Positions 42,688 through 48,902 of a stretch of 48,902 nt of DNA are shown here, piece by piece (positions within the stretch are counted from its first letter, which is position 1; every line of letters begins with the position of its first letter). The translations under genes were made by a program, and so were the position numbers. The stretch covers positions 1-48,902 of the forward strand of contig CAAENU010000156.1 in the NCBI GenBank assembly GCA_900757415.1, read 5' to 3'. The DNA comes from an uncultured Oscillospiraceae bacterium. Its GTDB lineage: Bacteria; Bacillota; Clostridia; Oscillospirales; Oscillospiraceae. A model generated the notes under the pieces. It did no database searches. It was not told the origin of the DNA and saw only the letters and a program-made list of their open reading frames with translations.

Positions 42688-43602
42688 TTGAGCAGAATTT
42701 TATGCGTGATCGATGGCATGACGGATCTGCAGTTTCAGGCGGAACGCTACAGCCATCTGGCCTCCATGCGTCTGGATCGGTATGTGGATACCTGCGGCGG
42801 CCGTCCGCCGGAGACGCTGCACTGTGTGCTGCGCCTGCTGGGCGTGGCGGAGCCGCCGGCGCATTTGCGGGGATATGTGGAGGCGCTGGGAGCCGGGATC
42901 ACCGTTCGTGCCGATGATCTGATCCTGCGGGGCAGCTGCTACGTGCTGGATGGTCAGGGACGCTGCACCATACCCTGCCGCGCCCCTGCGGCGGTGGAGG
43001 ATCCGTCGTTTACCTACTACCGGCTGGGGAGTTATCAGGCGCTGCTGGTGTTTCCCCACATGGCGCACGCGGTGGGAAATATCGTGACAAGGATTCCCTG
43101 CGGCGGACAGCAGGCGTTCTGCCCGCGGGGCAGCGCATTGCTGCGGCATACCTTTGAAAAGCTGGCGACACGGGAGAAGTGCATGCTTCTATGGGGCCAG
43201 TCTGCGGCGGTGGAGCTGCCGCCCTTTCCGGAAAGGAGCGCCGCTGTTTGCGGCAAGGAACTGGTGAAAGGGATCGCGCGGCTGCTGCGGATGGACATCC
43301 CTGTGCAGCGGGGGGCCACCGGCGATGTAGATACGGATCTGTCAGCCAAGACGGAGGCGGCCTTGCGGGCGGCGGAACAATATCCGTTTGTGCTGCTGCA
43401 TATCAATGGCGCGGATGAGGCGGCACACCGCCATGACCCGGCGGAAAAAGAAGCGTTTCTGCGCCGGGTGGATGAACAGGTGCTCCCGCGGCTGTTGGCG
43501 TCCAGCCATGAGGTTTATGTGGTTTCCGACCATGGCACCGATCCGGAAAGCGGCGCTCATCTGGGGGGCGAGCAGCCTCTCTTCACCAACCGGCGACGAT
43601 AG
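42688..43602 (+). CDS. Phosphoglycerate mutase-like phosphatase in cob operon
   Basis: The 304-residue protein belongs to the alkaline phosphatase superfamily, nearest the archaeal-type cofactor-independent phosphoglycerate mutase/CofB group. The C-terminal metal-site motifs are clear: GATGDVDTDLSAKTEAAL, INGADEAAHRHD, VSDHGTDPESGAHLGGE. The N-terminal IDGMTD keeps the first metal Asp, but the loop that normally carries the Ser nucleophile reads GGRPPETLH, so Ser is absent and Thr may replace it. It is shorter than usual (about 400). The start is TTG 42688 with AGAGGGGAAAG upstream. As last gene of the cobalamin operon it may be a phosphatase or phosphotransferase of late B12 assembly (for example alpha-ribazole phosphate). 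That role is inferred. Confidence 0.7.
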   Translation: MSRILCVIDGMTDLQFQAERYSHLASMRLDRYVDTCGGRPPETLHCVLRLLGVAEPPAHLRGYVEALGAGITVRADDLILRGSCYVLDGQGRCTIPCRAPAAVEDPSFTYYRLGSYQALLVFPHMAHAVGNIVTRIPCGGQQAFCPRGSALLRHTFEKLATREKCMLLWGQSAAVELPPFPERSAAVCGKELVKGIARLLRMDIPVQRGATGDVDTDLSAKTEAALRAAEQYPFVLLHINGADEAAHRHDPAEKEAFLRRVDEQVLPRLLASSHEVYVVSDHGTDPESGAHLGGEQPLFTNRRR

Positions 43603-43650
43603 GCTGCCGGGTGGACATCCCGCAATCGGGCGGCTGCCTGCAGCAAACAT

Positions 43651-43686
43651 AAAAGGCGGCGGATGCATATGCATCCGCCGCCTTTT
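43651..43686. terminator. Perfect palindromic bidirectional terminator
   Basis: A 36-bp perfect palindrome, AAAAGGCGGCGGATGCAT and its exact complement with no spacer, ends the cobalamin operon and the convergent lipoprotein gene. Confidence 0.9.
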
Positions 43687-43703
43687 ATGTTGTTGAGTAC
43701 GTG

Positions 43704-44228
43704 TTAACCCTCTACAATTTGTTTGAAGTACAGACCGGAGTTCCCCTCGATCGCTACCATGATAACCTCGCCGTTCAGTTCGGTAAACTGGAACACGTTG
43801 TCGGCGGTGGTACCGTCACCGTTATCCAGCGTCAGGACGATGGCGTCATTATTCTCGGTTACGCCGCAGGGACCGCTCATCACGGTATCGCCGGAGATAT
43901 ACTCAGCGGTATCCTCGCCGATAATATTCAGCTGCAGCTTACCGCCGTTGGCCTTCAGCATTTCGGTGGCCTGTGCGCTGTCCAGCTCGGCGCCGTCCAC
44001 AAAGCCGCCGCAGAACTCCCAGCTGGTGCCGACCAGACCGTCGGGCACTTCAATGAATTCCATCACGTCCAGCGGGTTGGTGCTGTCGCTCTGGGTATCG
44101 TCTGCCGTCTGCTGCTGGTCATCAGCCGGTGCGGCATCGTCCGCCGCCGTATCATTGCCGCCGCCGCAGGCAACCAGAGACAGCGCCATCATCAGGCACA
44201 GCAGCAATGCGATCCACTTTTTCATCAT
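43704..44228 (-). CDS. Small lipoprotein, unknown function
   Basis: The 174-residue product has a signal peptide and lipobox (LVAC, Cys21) with an acidic Asp/Gln/Thr linker, then a compact domain of about 115 residues. It includes LVGTSWEFCGGFVDGAELDS and a beta-rich end (VFQFTELNGEVIMVAIEGNS). I do not recognise a named family. Short single-domain lipoproteins of this type are frequent in these clostridia. An AAAGGAG site lies before the two adjacent ATG codons (44228 and 44225). It converges on the cobalamin operon and diverges from the DMT permease gene; I see no functional link. Confidence 0.75.
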   Translation of the reverse strand: MMKKWIALLLCLMMALSLVACGGGNDTAADDAAPADDQQQTADDTQSDSTNPLDVMEFIEVPDGLVGTSWEFCGGFVDGAELDSAQATEMLKANGGKLQLNIIGEDTAEYISGDTVMSGPCGVTENNDAIVLTLDNGDGTTADNVFQFTELNGEVIMVAIEGNSGLYFKQIVEG

Positions 44229-44382
44229 ATCTCATTCTCCTTTGATTTTTCTCGCTTCCAACGGTGTTGCTTGCGGAAGCATTCACAGTATAGGGGAAAG
44301 CTGTGGAAAAAAGTGGTACTTGGCATGATTCGACCGAAAAAGAGCGTGAAACGCCTGCGGAGAGACAGCGTGAAATCGCCGC

Positions 44383-44411
44383 TTTACAAGCGAAAGCAAG
44401 TGCGATAAAAT
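44383..44411 (+). promoter_or_regulatory. Promoter of the DMT permease gene
   Basis: TTTACA (44383-44388), 17 nt and TAAAAT (44406-44411) lie just before the GGGAGG ribosome site and ATG 44437, giving a very short leader. Confidence 0.65.
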
Positions 44412-44436
44412 GAGAAAAAACAGGGAGGGCGGTGCT

Positions 44437-45342
44437 ATGCCGAAAGCTGACAGCCATAAAAAGAAAATGGCAGATCCTGCGGTATTGCTGCCGATGGCTG
44501 GTTTTACCATCTGGGGCTTCAGTCTGCTGCTGACCCGCATCGGCCAGCGCCATGCCGGCCCCATGGTGCTGCTGAGTATCCGGTTTCTGCTTGCTTTTGC
44601 CCTGCTGAATATTCCGCTGCTGCTGGGGCGGGAGCATCTGCGCCTGCGCGGCAGGAATCTGCGCCCGCTGCTGGTGCTGGGTGTTCTGGAACCGTTGTGC
44701 TTTGTATTTGAGAGCTATGCCATCTATTTTACCAACGCCACCATTACCGGCGTGGTGTCCGCGCTGTCGCCCATTGCGGCCATGATGCTGGCAGCGGCGC
44801 TGCTGAAGGAGTATCCTACCCGGCGTCAGGCGCTGTTTTCACTGCTGCCGGTGGCCGGTGTGGTATTGCTGACAGCGGCGGGGCAGGAGGCGGGTGCAGT
44901 GGCATGGGTCGGCATTCCGTTCCTGCTGGGATACAGTGTTTGCTCCGGCTATTTCAAGGTGGCCAACCGCTCGGCAGCGGGTTTTTCACCCTATGAACGT
45001 ACCTATGCGCTTCTGCTCAGCTGTGCGGTCTGCTTCACCGCAGCTGCGCTGGTGGAATGCGGAGGTGATCTGAACGCGTATGTGCAGCCGCTGCATCGGC
45101 CGGCCTTTGTGGCGGCGGTTTTGGCGCTGAGCGTGCTGTGCTCCGTTGCCGCCAATATGTTGGTGAATTACGGCGCCGGGCGCATCAGCGTGACCAAAAT
45201 GTCCGCCATCGGGAATATCAATACGGTGGTTTCGGCCTTTGCCGGGGTAGCCTTTTTGCATGAACCCTTTACCGGGATCATGCTGCTGGGTTCGCTGCTG
45301 GTGCTTGTCGGCGTATGGCAGGTGACAAGGCAGGGTGCATAG
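44437..45342 (+). CDS. DMT/EamA family permease
   Basis: The 301-residue membrane protein has ten hydrophobic segments in two five-helix EamA repeats (the second starts around VAWVGIPFLLGYSVCSGYFK). Typical motifs are AGFTIWGFSLLLTRIG near the start, TNATITGVVSALSPIAAMML and the closing LHEPFTGIMLLGSLLVLVGV. EamA proteins move metabolites, often amino acids, outward or inward. ATG 44437 has a GGGAGG site; an ATG at 44410 lies on the -10 box and cannot be the start of this transcript. Confidence 0.88.
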   Translation: MPKADSHKKKMADPAVLLPMAGFTIWGFSLLLTRIGQRHAGPMVLLSIRFLLAFALLNIPLLLGREHLRLRGRNLRPLLVLGVLEPLCFVFESYAIYFTNATITGVVSALSPIAAMMLAAALLKEYPTRRQALFSLLPVAGVVLLTAAGQEAGAVAWVGIPFLLGYSVCSGYFKVANRSAAGFSPYERTYALLLSCAVCFTAAALVECGGDLNAYVQPLHRPAFVAAVLALSVLCSVAANMLVNYGAGRISVTKMSAIGNINTVVSAFAGVAFLHEPFTGIMLLGSLLVLVGVWQVTRQGA

Positions 45343-45365
45343 CGCCGCGTGAAGATAAGATAAGA

Positions 45366-45402
45366 AAGGCCCTCCCGGCGCATTGCCGGGAGGGCCTTTT
45401 TG
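45366..45402. terminator. Bidirectional terminator between DMT and brnQ
   Basis: A 13-bp stem AGGCCCTCCCGGC/GCCGGGAGGGCCT with a 5-nt loop and TTTTT ends the permease gene. It also lies just past the brnQ stop on the other strand. Confidence 0.88.
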
Positions 45403-45422
45403 AAAACGTAGGGGCGTGCAGA

Positions 45423-46739
45423 TCAATGCTCCTCTGTGGGGCAGCGCACGCTGCGGTGAAGCGCCAGACCGGACAGTGCAGCGGCCGCCAAACCGAATAC
45501 GGCGGCGGGGATCACCCAAGACAGGCCCAGATCATACAGCGGCAGCCGCTTGATAAAGGAAATGGCCACACCGTGGCTTTCCAACGTGCACAGAACACTG
45601 GTCAGCAGTGCGCCGGCCACGGCGGCGCGAGCTACGGAATCGTGCACCTTGGGGATCACCAGCGAGATGATCACCAGTACCAGCGTGGGGGGATAGACCA
45701 CATCCAGCACGGGGGAAGCAACGGAAACAATACGATCCAGACCGAGATTGGAAACCACGGCGCTGAAAACGCAGATGATCACAACAAATGCCTGATAGGA
45801 CACCTTATTACGGCACAGTTCAGCGAAGTAGGCTGCGGCGGAGCTGGTCAGCGCTACGGCAGTGGTCACACAGGCCAGACCCACCACAATGCCGAACAGC
45901 ACAACGCCCACACGGCCCATTAGCGCCTCGACGATGTTCATGATCAGCTGGGCGCGGCCGATGGCGGAGCTGCTGTACTGCGACGAAACGGTGGCGCCCA
46001 GATAGGCCAGGCCCATATATACCACCAGCAGCAATGCGCCGGCCAGCACAGAGGCACCGCTCATAACTTTGAATTTTTTGCCGCTGTCACGATAACCCTT
46101 ATTCAGTACGCTTTGCAGCACGATGATACCGATGGGCAAAGCGGCCAGCGCATCCATTGTCTGATAGCCGGCTTTGATGCCGGTTACGGCCACATTATCG
46201 ATCTGAGGGGCAGCGGTGATCGGTCCCAGCGGCGTGATCACACCTTTGATAATGATGGCGGCCAGTCCCAGCAGCAGCAGCGGCGTCAGAATTTTGCCCA
46301 CGATATCCACAACGGCGGACTCCTTGATGCAAAGGGCAAGGATCAGCGCAAAGAACAGCACGGAGAACAGAACAGCCGACATGGCGGGAACATTGGGCAT
46401 GATGGCCATCTCATAAGTGGTAGCGGAAGTGCGGGGGATGGCCAGCATGGGGCCGATGCATAAAATGATGGCGCACATCAAAATCTGAGAGGGGACCTTG
46501 CCGATCCGCAGAATGATCGCCTCAGTGCTGCCGACCCGCAGCAGGGCAAACATGGCCAGCATGGCCAGACCAATATCCGCGATAAAGTATGCGCTGAAGC
46601 CGCTCAGCCATGCCGAACCGGATTCAAGTCCCAGATAAGGGGGGAAGATCACGTTGCCTGCGCCAAAAAACATGGAAAATAGTGCAAAGCCGACCACGAT
46701 CATGTCGCGGACTGTATTGCCCTTCTTTTGTGTCTGCAT
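45423..46739 (-). CDS. brnQ: Branched-chain amino acid carrier BrnQ
   Basis: The 438-residue protein has about 12 hydrophobic segments and matches the LivCS/BrnQ family of cation-coupled Leu/Ile/Val carriers. The N-terminal GFALFSMFFGAGNVIFPPYL block is diagnostic, with the following GPMLAIPRTSATTYEM segment. I chose ATG 46739, which has AAGGAG upstream; an in-frame ATG ten codons earlier adds a polar tail. It is divergent from a LysR gene that may control it. Confidence 0.92.
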   Translation of the reverse strand: MQTQKKGNTVRDMIVVGFALFSMFFGAGNVIFPPYLGLESGSAWLSGFSAYFIADIGLAMLAMFALLRVGSTEAIILRIGKVPSQILMCAIILCIGPMLAIPRTSATTYEMAIMPNVPAMSAVLFSVLFFALILALCIKESAVVDIVGKILTPLLLLGLAAIIIKGVITPLGPITAAPQIDNVAVTGIKAGYQTMDALAALPIGIIVLQSVLNKGYRDSGKKFKVMSGASVLAGALLLVVYMGLAYLGATVSSQYSSSAIGRAQLIMNIVEALMGRVGVVLFGIVVGLACVTTAVALTSSAAAYFAELCRNKVSYQAFVVIICVFSAVVSNLGLDRIVSVASPVLDVVYPPTLVLVIISLVIPKVHDSVARAAVAGALLTSVLCTLESHGVAISFIKRLPLYDLGLSWVIPAAVFGLAAAALSGLALHRSVRCPTEEH

Positions 46740-46795
46740 AGTTATGACTCCTTCTTTCTCTTTCTGCATGACTTATGACAGCCATGCGTTCCCTT

Positions 46796-46824
46796 CATAT
46801 AGGGTAACATTTTTTTCATGACAA
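46796..46824 (-). promoter_or_regulatory. Promoter of brnQ
   Basis: On the minus strand TTGTCA (46824-46819) and TATATG (46801-46796) are 17 nt apart, about 55 bp before the brnQ start. Confidence 0.6.
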
Positions 46825-46926
46825 TGGAATTTAGCGTTATTCATGTGGGCATTAAAAAATATAATGTGAACAAAAAAGTACGGCGTGAGGGAATGGCTTG
46901 TTGAGAGAAAAAACCGAAGCCTCCCA

Positions 46927-46955
46927 TTGAAAAAGAGAAGCATCTGTGGTATATT
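46927..46955 (+). promoter_or_regulatory. Promoter of the LysR gene
   Basis: TTGAAA (46927-46932), 17 nt and TATATT (46950-46955), with an extended TG, lie about 50 bp before the LysR start. Between the two divergent promoters are about 100 AT-rich bases, enough for a LysR site. Confidence 0.65.
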
Positions 46956-47006
46956 GGGAACTGTTTCCGGATTCTGAATGTAGTATTGACAGAAAGAGAG
47001 GCTTTT

Positions 47007-47864
47007 ATGGATGACAGTAAGCTGCGGGCTCTGCTGACTGCGGTGCAGTGCGGCAGCTTCGGAAAGGCGGCCGCGCAGCTGGGGTATACCCAGTCTGCCA
47101 TGACGCATCTTGCCAATAAACTGGAGGCGGAGCTGGGGTGTACGCTGCTGACGCGCAGCAGCCACGGTGTCTGCCTGTCGGAGGAAGGGGAGCATCTGCT
47201 GCCCTATATCAATCAGGTGATCAGCGCCTGTGATGCGCTGCGCAGCGAGGCGGAGGCGCAGGGCGAGCTGTACGGCCGCAAGCTGTGTATCGGCTGCTTT
47301 GCCAGCATAGCCCGTTCCCGCCTGCCGGAGCTGCTGCGGAAATTCCGCAAGCTTCATCCGGAGATCAAGGTGGATGTGCTGGTGCAGGCCAACGAGCTGG
47401 CGGTGGCATTGGAGGAGGGACGCGTACAGCTGGCACTGGTGGACGAGCTGTGCGCCAAGGGATTTCATTGGCTGCCGCTGACAGATGCACCGTTAATCGC
47501 GGTGGTGCCGCCGGACTTCCCCTGGGAGGAAAAGACCATCTCACTGGAACGCCTGCTGCAGGAATCCTTTATCTCCAGTCCGGAACAGTATGTGGAGTCG
47601 CTGCTGCCGCCGGATGCACCGCGCCTGCAGGTAACGGCTTCGGATGATGGCGCCATCCTGTCCATGGTGGCCGGGGGATTGGGCGTTTCCGTATTGTCCG
47701 CTTTTTCATTGGAGGGGTATGAGGAGCGCGTGCGCACGATCCCGCTGGATCAGCCGGTCTCCCGCCGGCTGGGTGCGGCGTATAAATCCGTCCCCGCACC
47801 CAATAGTGCGGCCCGCATGTTTTTGTCGTTCCTGAAGCGGCAGTACAGCGGCGCGCTGAACTGA
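47007..47864 (+). CDS. LysR-family transcriptional regulator
   Basis: The 285-residue protein has an N-terminal LysR helix-turn-helix (LLTAVQCGSFGKAAAQLGYT, then QSAMTHLANKLEAELGCTL, residues 7-60) and a substrate-binding domain (about 88-285). It is divergent from brnQ, the usual LysR arrangement, so brnQ is its likely target with an amino acid or keto acid as effector; that is inferred. ATG 47007 follows AGAGAGG; an upstream TTG adds seven residues and is less likely. Confidence 0.9.
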   Translation: MDDSKLRALLTAVQCGSFGKAAAQLGYTQSAMTHLANKLEAELGCTLLTRSSHGVCLSEEGEHLLPYINQVISACDALRSEAEAQGELYGRKLCIGCFASIARSRLPELLRKFRKLHPEIKVDVLVQANELAVALEEGRVQLALVDELCAKGFHWLPLTDAPLIAVVPPDFPWEEKTISLERLLQESFISSPEQYVESLLPPDAPRLQVTASDDGAILSMVAGGLGVSVLSAFSLEGYEERVRTIPLDQPVSRRLGAAYKSVPAPNSAARMFLSFLKRQYSGALN

Positions 47865-47872
47865 TTTGCCAT

Positions 47873-47908
47873 AAAAAGCACCCCATACGACCGTATGGGG
47901 TGCTTTTT
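47873..47908. terminator. Bidirectional terminator LysR / DUF3786
   Basis: A 16-bp stem, AAAAAGCACCCCATAC and its complement, with a 4-nt loop, lies between the convergent genes. Its right end overlaps the DUF3786 stop codon. Confidence 0.9.
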
Positions 47909-48554
47909 ATATGTTTGTTATTTCAGCGCAGAGTGTGTTCAACCGCTTTACGACATAGTCCAAAGCGAACATCAGTGTTTCATAGCGGAGAAAATCCAGC
48001 GTATTGCGATCTACCAGCGCCTGCAGGCTGGCGGGGAACTCCTCATCCGCCTCCCAGAATCGCAGGATCAGCGGTAAAAAGGGAAACAGCGCCAGCTCAT
48101 AGGATACGTCACCCTTGGGTTGATGGACACCACCCAGCCTGCGGCAGACAATGTCCAGCGCGGCGCCGCTGCCGCTGAATGCGGGGCCGCTGTTCTTAAA
48201 GAAATCACCATCCTTACGCAGTGTGCCGCCCTGAATGCTGCACAGGCTGGACACATTGACCCACTCGTGGGACAGATGACAATGCTCCTTTGCTCCGCAC
48301 AGCACGTCGTAGATGGTCATGGCGGCATGGTAGTCTGCGGCTTTTTCAGTCCGAAAGCCGTCCTCTGACCAGGTGACGGCACCGGTCAGCCGACAAATGC
48401 GGTGCTTCCGCGCCAAAAGATCGAGGTAGAGGTAGTTTTCATCGTGCGCCAAAGCAAATTTGCGGATCATATGCGCCTGATCATATTGCAGAAATGCTTG
48501 TGCCATACGCTCACGCATGATTTCATAGTTGGAGCTCCTGCATGCTGTGTCCAC
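47907..48554 (-). CDS. DUF3786 protein
   Basis: The 215-residue protein matches the DUF3786 family as I remember it: YEIMRERMAQAFLQYDQ near the start, then LTIYDVLC-like (TIYDVLCGAKEHCHLS), SLCSIQGGTL, and the C-terminal FLPLILRFWEADEEFPASLQ block. Function is unknown; family members occur in anaerobes, and some have links with Fe-S or corrinoid proteins. I chose GTG 48554 with GGAGGAAA upstream; an in-frame ATG at 48599 adds 15 residues ahead of that site. No operon partner is visible in the window. Confidence 0.8.
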   Translation of the reverse strand: MDTACRSSNYEIMRERMAQAFLQYDQAHMIRKFALAHDENYLYLDLLARKHRICRLTGAVTWSEDGFRTEKAADYHAAMTIYDVLCGAKEHCHLSHEWVNVSSLCSIQGGTLRKDGDFFKNSGPAFSGSGAALDIVCRRLGGVHQPKGDVSYELALFPFLPLILRFWEADEEFPASLQALVDRNTLDFLRYETLMFALDYVVKRLNTLCAEITNI

Positions 48555-48647
48555 AGATACTTTCCTCCTTATGGATATGTTGCCGCTATCATACCACATG
48601 GCGGCAGCGGGAGCAAGAAAATTAGCTTAAGCTCACGGGCAACGGGG

Positions 48648-48902
48648 AAAGCGGCGCAGCGCCGCCTGCGGCGGATGCAGCAAGCCGCTTTCAAGGCAGC
48701 GCCCTGTTTGGCGGACACGAATGTGGCTGGCAGGCGGCTGGCGCAACGTGGGCAAAAAGCGGCGCAGCGCCGCCTGCGGCGGATGCAGCAAGCCGCTTTC
48801 AAGGCAGCGCCCCGCTTGGCGACCACGAATGTGGCTGGCAGGCGGCTGGCGCAACGTGGGCAAAAAGCGGCGCAGCGCCGCCTGCGGCGGATGCAGCAAG
48901 CC
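48648..48902. repeat. 108-bp tandem repeat, running off the edge
   Basis: A unit beginning near GCGGCGCAGCGCCGCC recurs at 48651, 48759 and 48867, an exact 108-bp period. Two full copies differ at about four positions (around 48709-48717 and 48817-48825), and a third is cut by the window edge. Each unit contains GC-rich inverted repeats (GGCGC/GCGCC and CCGCC/GGCGG). Since 108 is a multiple of three, open frames run through it on the minus strand as 36-residue repeats. These lack a ribosome site and look non-coding. Confidence 0.85.

Noticed and set aside
48569..48899. Minus-strand frames with 36-residue repeats at the right edge
   Set aside because: They arise because the repeat period (108 bp) is a multiple of three; no ribosome site and an improbable composition.
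48648..48902. Possible CRISPR array at the right edge
   Set aside because: The repeat is a continuous 108-bp tandem unit with no unique spacers and no cas genes.

Overview
The window is about 49 kb of GC-rich (high-50s %) bacterial chromosome. Several traits fit a strictly anaerobic, low-oxygen clostridial lineage: oxygen-sensitive 4-hydroxybutyryl-CoA dehydratase, the anaerobic (cbi) cobalamin route, many AGGAGG-type ribosome binding sites, lipobox proteins and a sporulation-type deacetylase remnant. I would guess Oscillospirales (Oscillospiraceae-like gut bacterium), but species cannot be read from the sequence. Genes are tightly packed, there are no rRNA, tRNA, CRISPR or transposase genes, and gene groups are separated by strong bidirectional hairpin terminators.

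Region 1 (1-6.8 kb): a truncated PdaB-like fragment, a FGGY-type sugar kinase (minus strand) and, divergent from it, a 4-hydroxybutyrate operon: 4-hydroxybutyrate dehydrogenase, 4-hydroxybutyryl-CoA dehydratase, a NifU-like Fe-S carrier domain, a small Cys-rich protein and 4-hydroxybutyrate CoA-transferase. Together they link succinate semialdehyde/4-hydroxybutyrate to crotonyl-CoA, the entry to butyrate formation.

Region 2 (6.8-24.2 kb): two divergent operons that look like one uncharacterised acyl-CoA catabolic system. Leftward: an orphan CoA-transferase alpha-like subunit, a canonical class I CoA-transferase pair, a CaiB/BaiF family III CoA-transferase and an MFS permease. Rightward: a thiamine-diphosphate enzyme of the acetolactate synthase type, two further class I CoA-transferase-fold alpha/beta pairs, a double hot-dog dehydratase-like protein, a GntR/UTRA regulator, a tripartite tricarboxylate transporter (TctC, TctB, TctA) and a Gfo/Idh/MocA oxidoreductase. 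Both extra beta subunits lack the catalytic Glu of true CoA-transferases, while their alpha partners have a Glu near residue 105. This pattern recalls the IpdAB ring-cleaving hydrolases. A near-identical dyad overlaps the promoters of the ThDP operon and the transporter operon and is a candidate operator for the GntR protein. The substrate is unknown; a cyclic or aromatic-derived carboxylate is my inference.

Region 3 (24.2-25.4 kb): a secreted protein with a degenerate cell-wall-sorting C-terminus.

Region 4 (25.4-43.7 kb): a 17-gene cobalamin operon under a cobalamin riboswitch. It starts with a lipoprotein form of the cobalt chelatase CbiK, a two-domain lipoprotein and a BtuFCD-type ABC importer, followed by cbiL, cbiA, cbiC, cbiD, cbiF, cbiG, cbiH, a cbiJ-cbiE-cbiT fusion, cbiB, cobD and cbiP. 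It ends with a phosphoglycerate-mutase-like gene that could supply a missing phosphatase step. The chelatase, duplicated lipoprotein and importer suggest tetrapyrrole or corrinoid handling outside the membrane. The late nucleotide-loop genes and the early uroporphyrinogen genes are not here.

Region 5 (43.7-48.9 kb): a small lipoprotein, a DMT/EamA permease, a BrnQ branched-chain amino acid carrier divergent from a LysR regulator, a DUF3786 protein and, at the right edge, a 108-bp tandem repeat that runs off the window.
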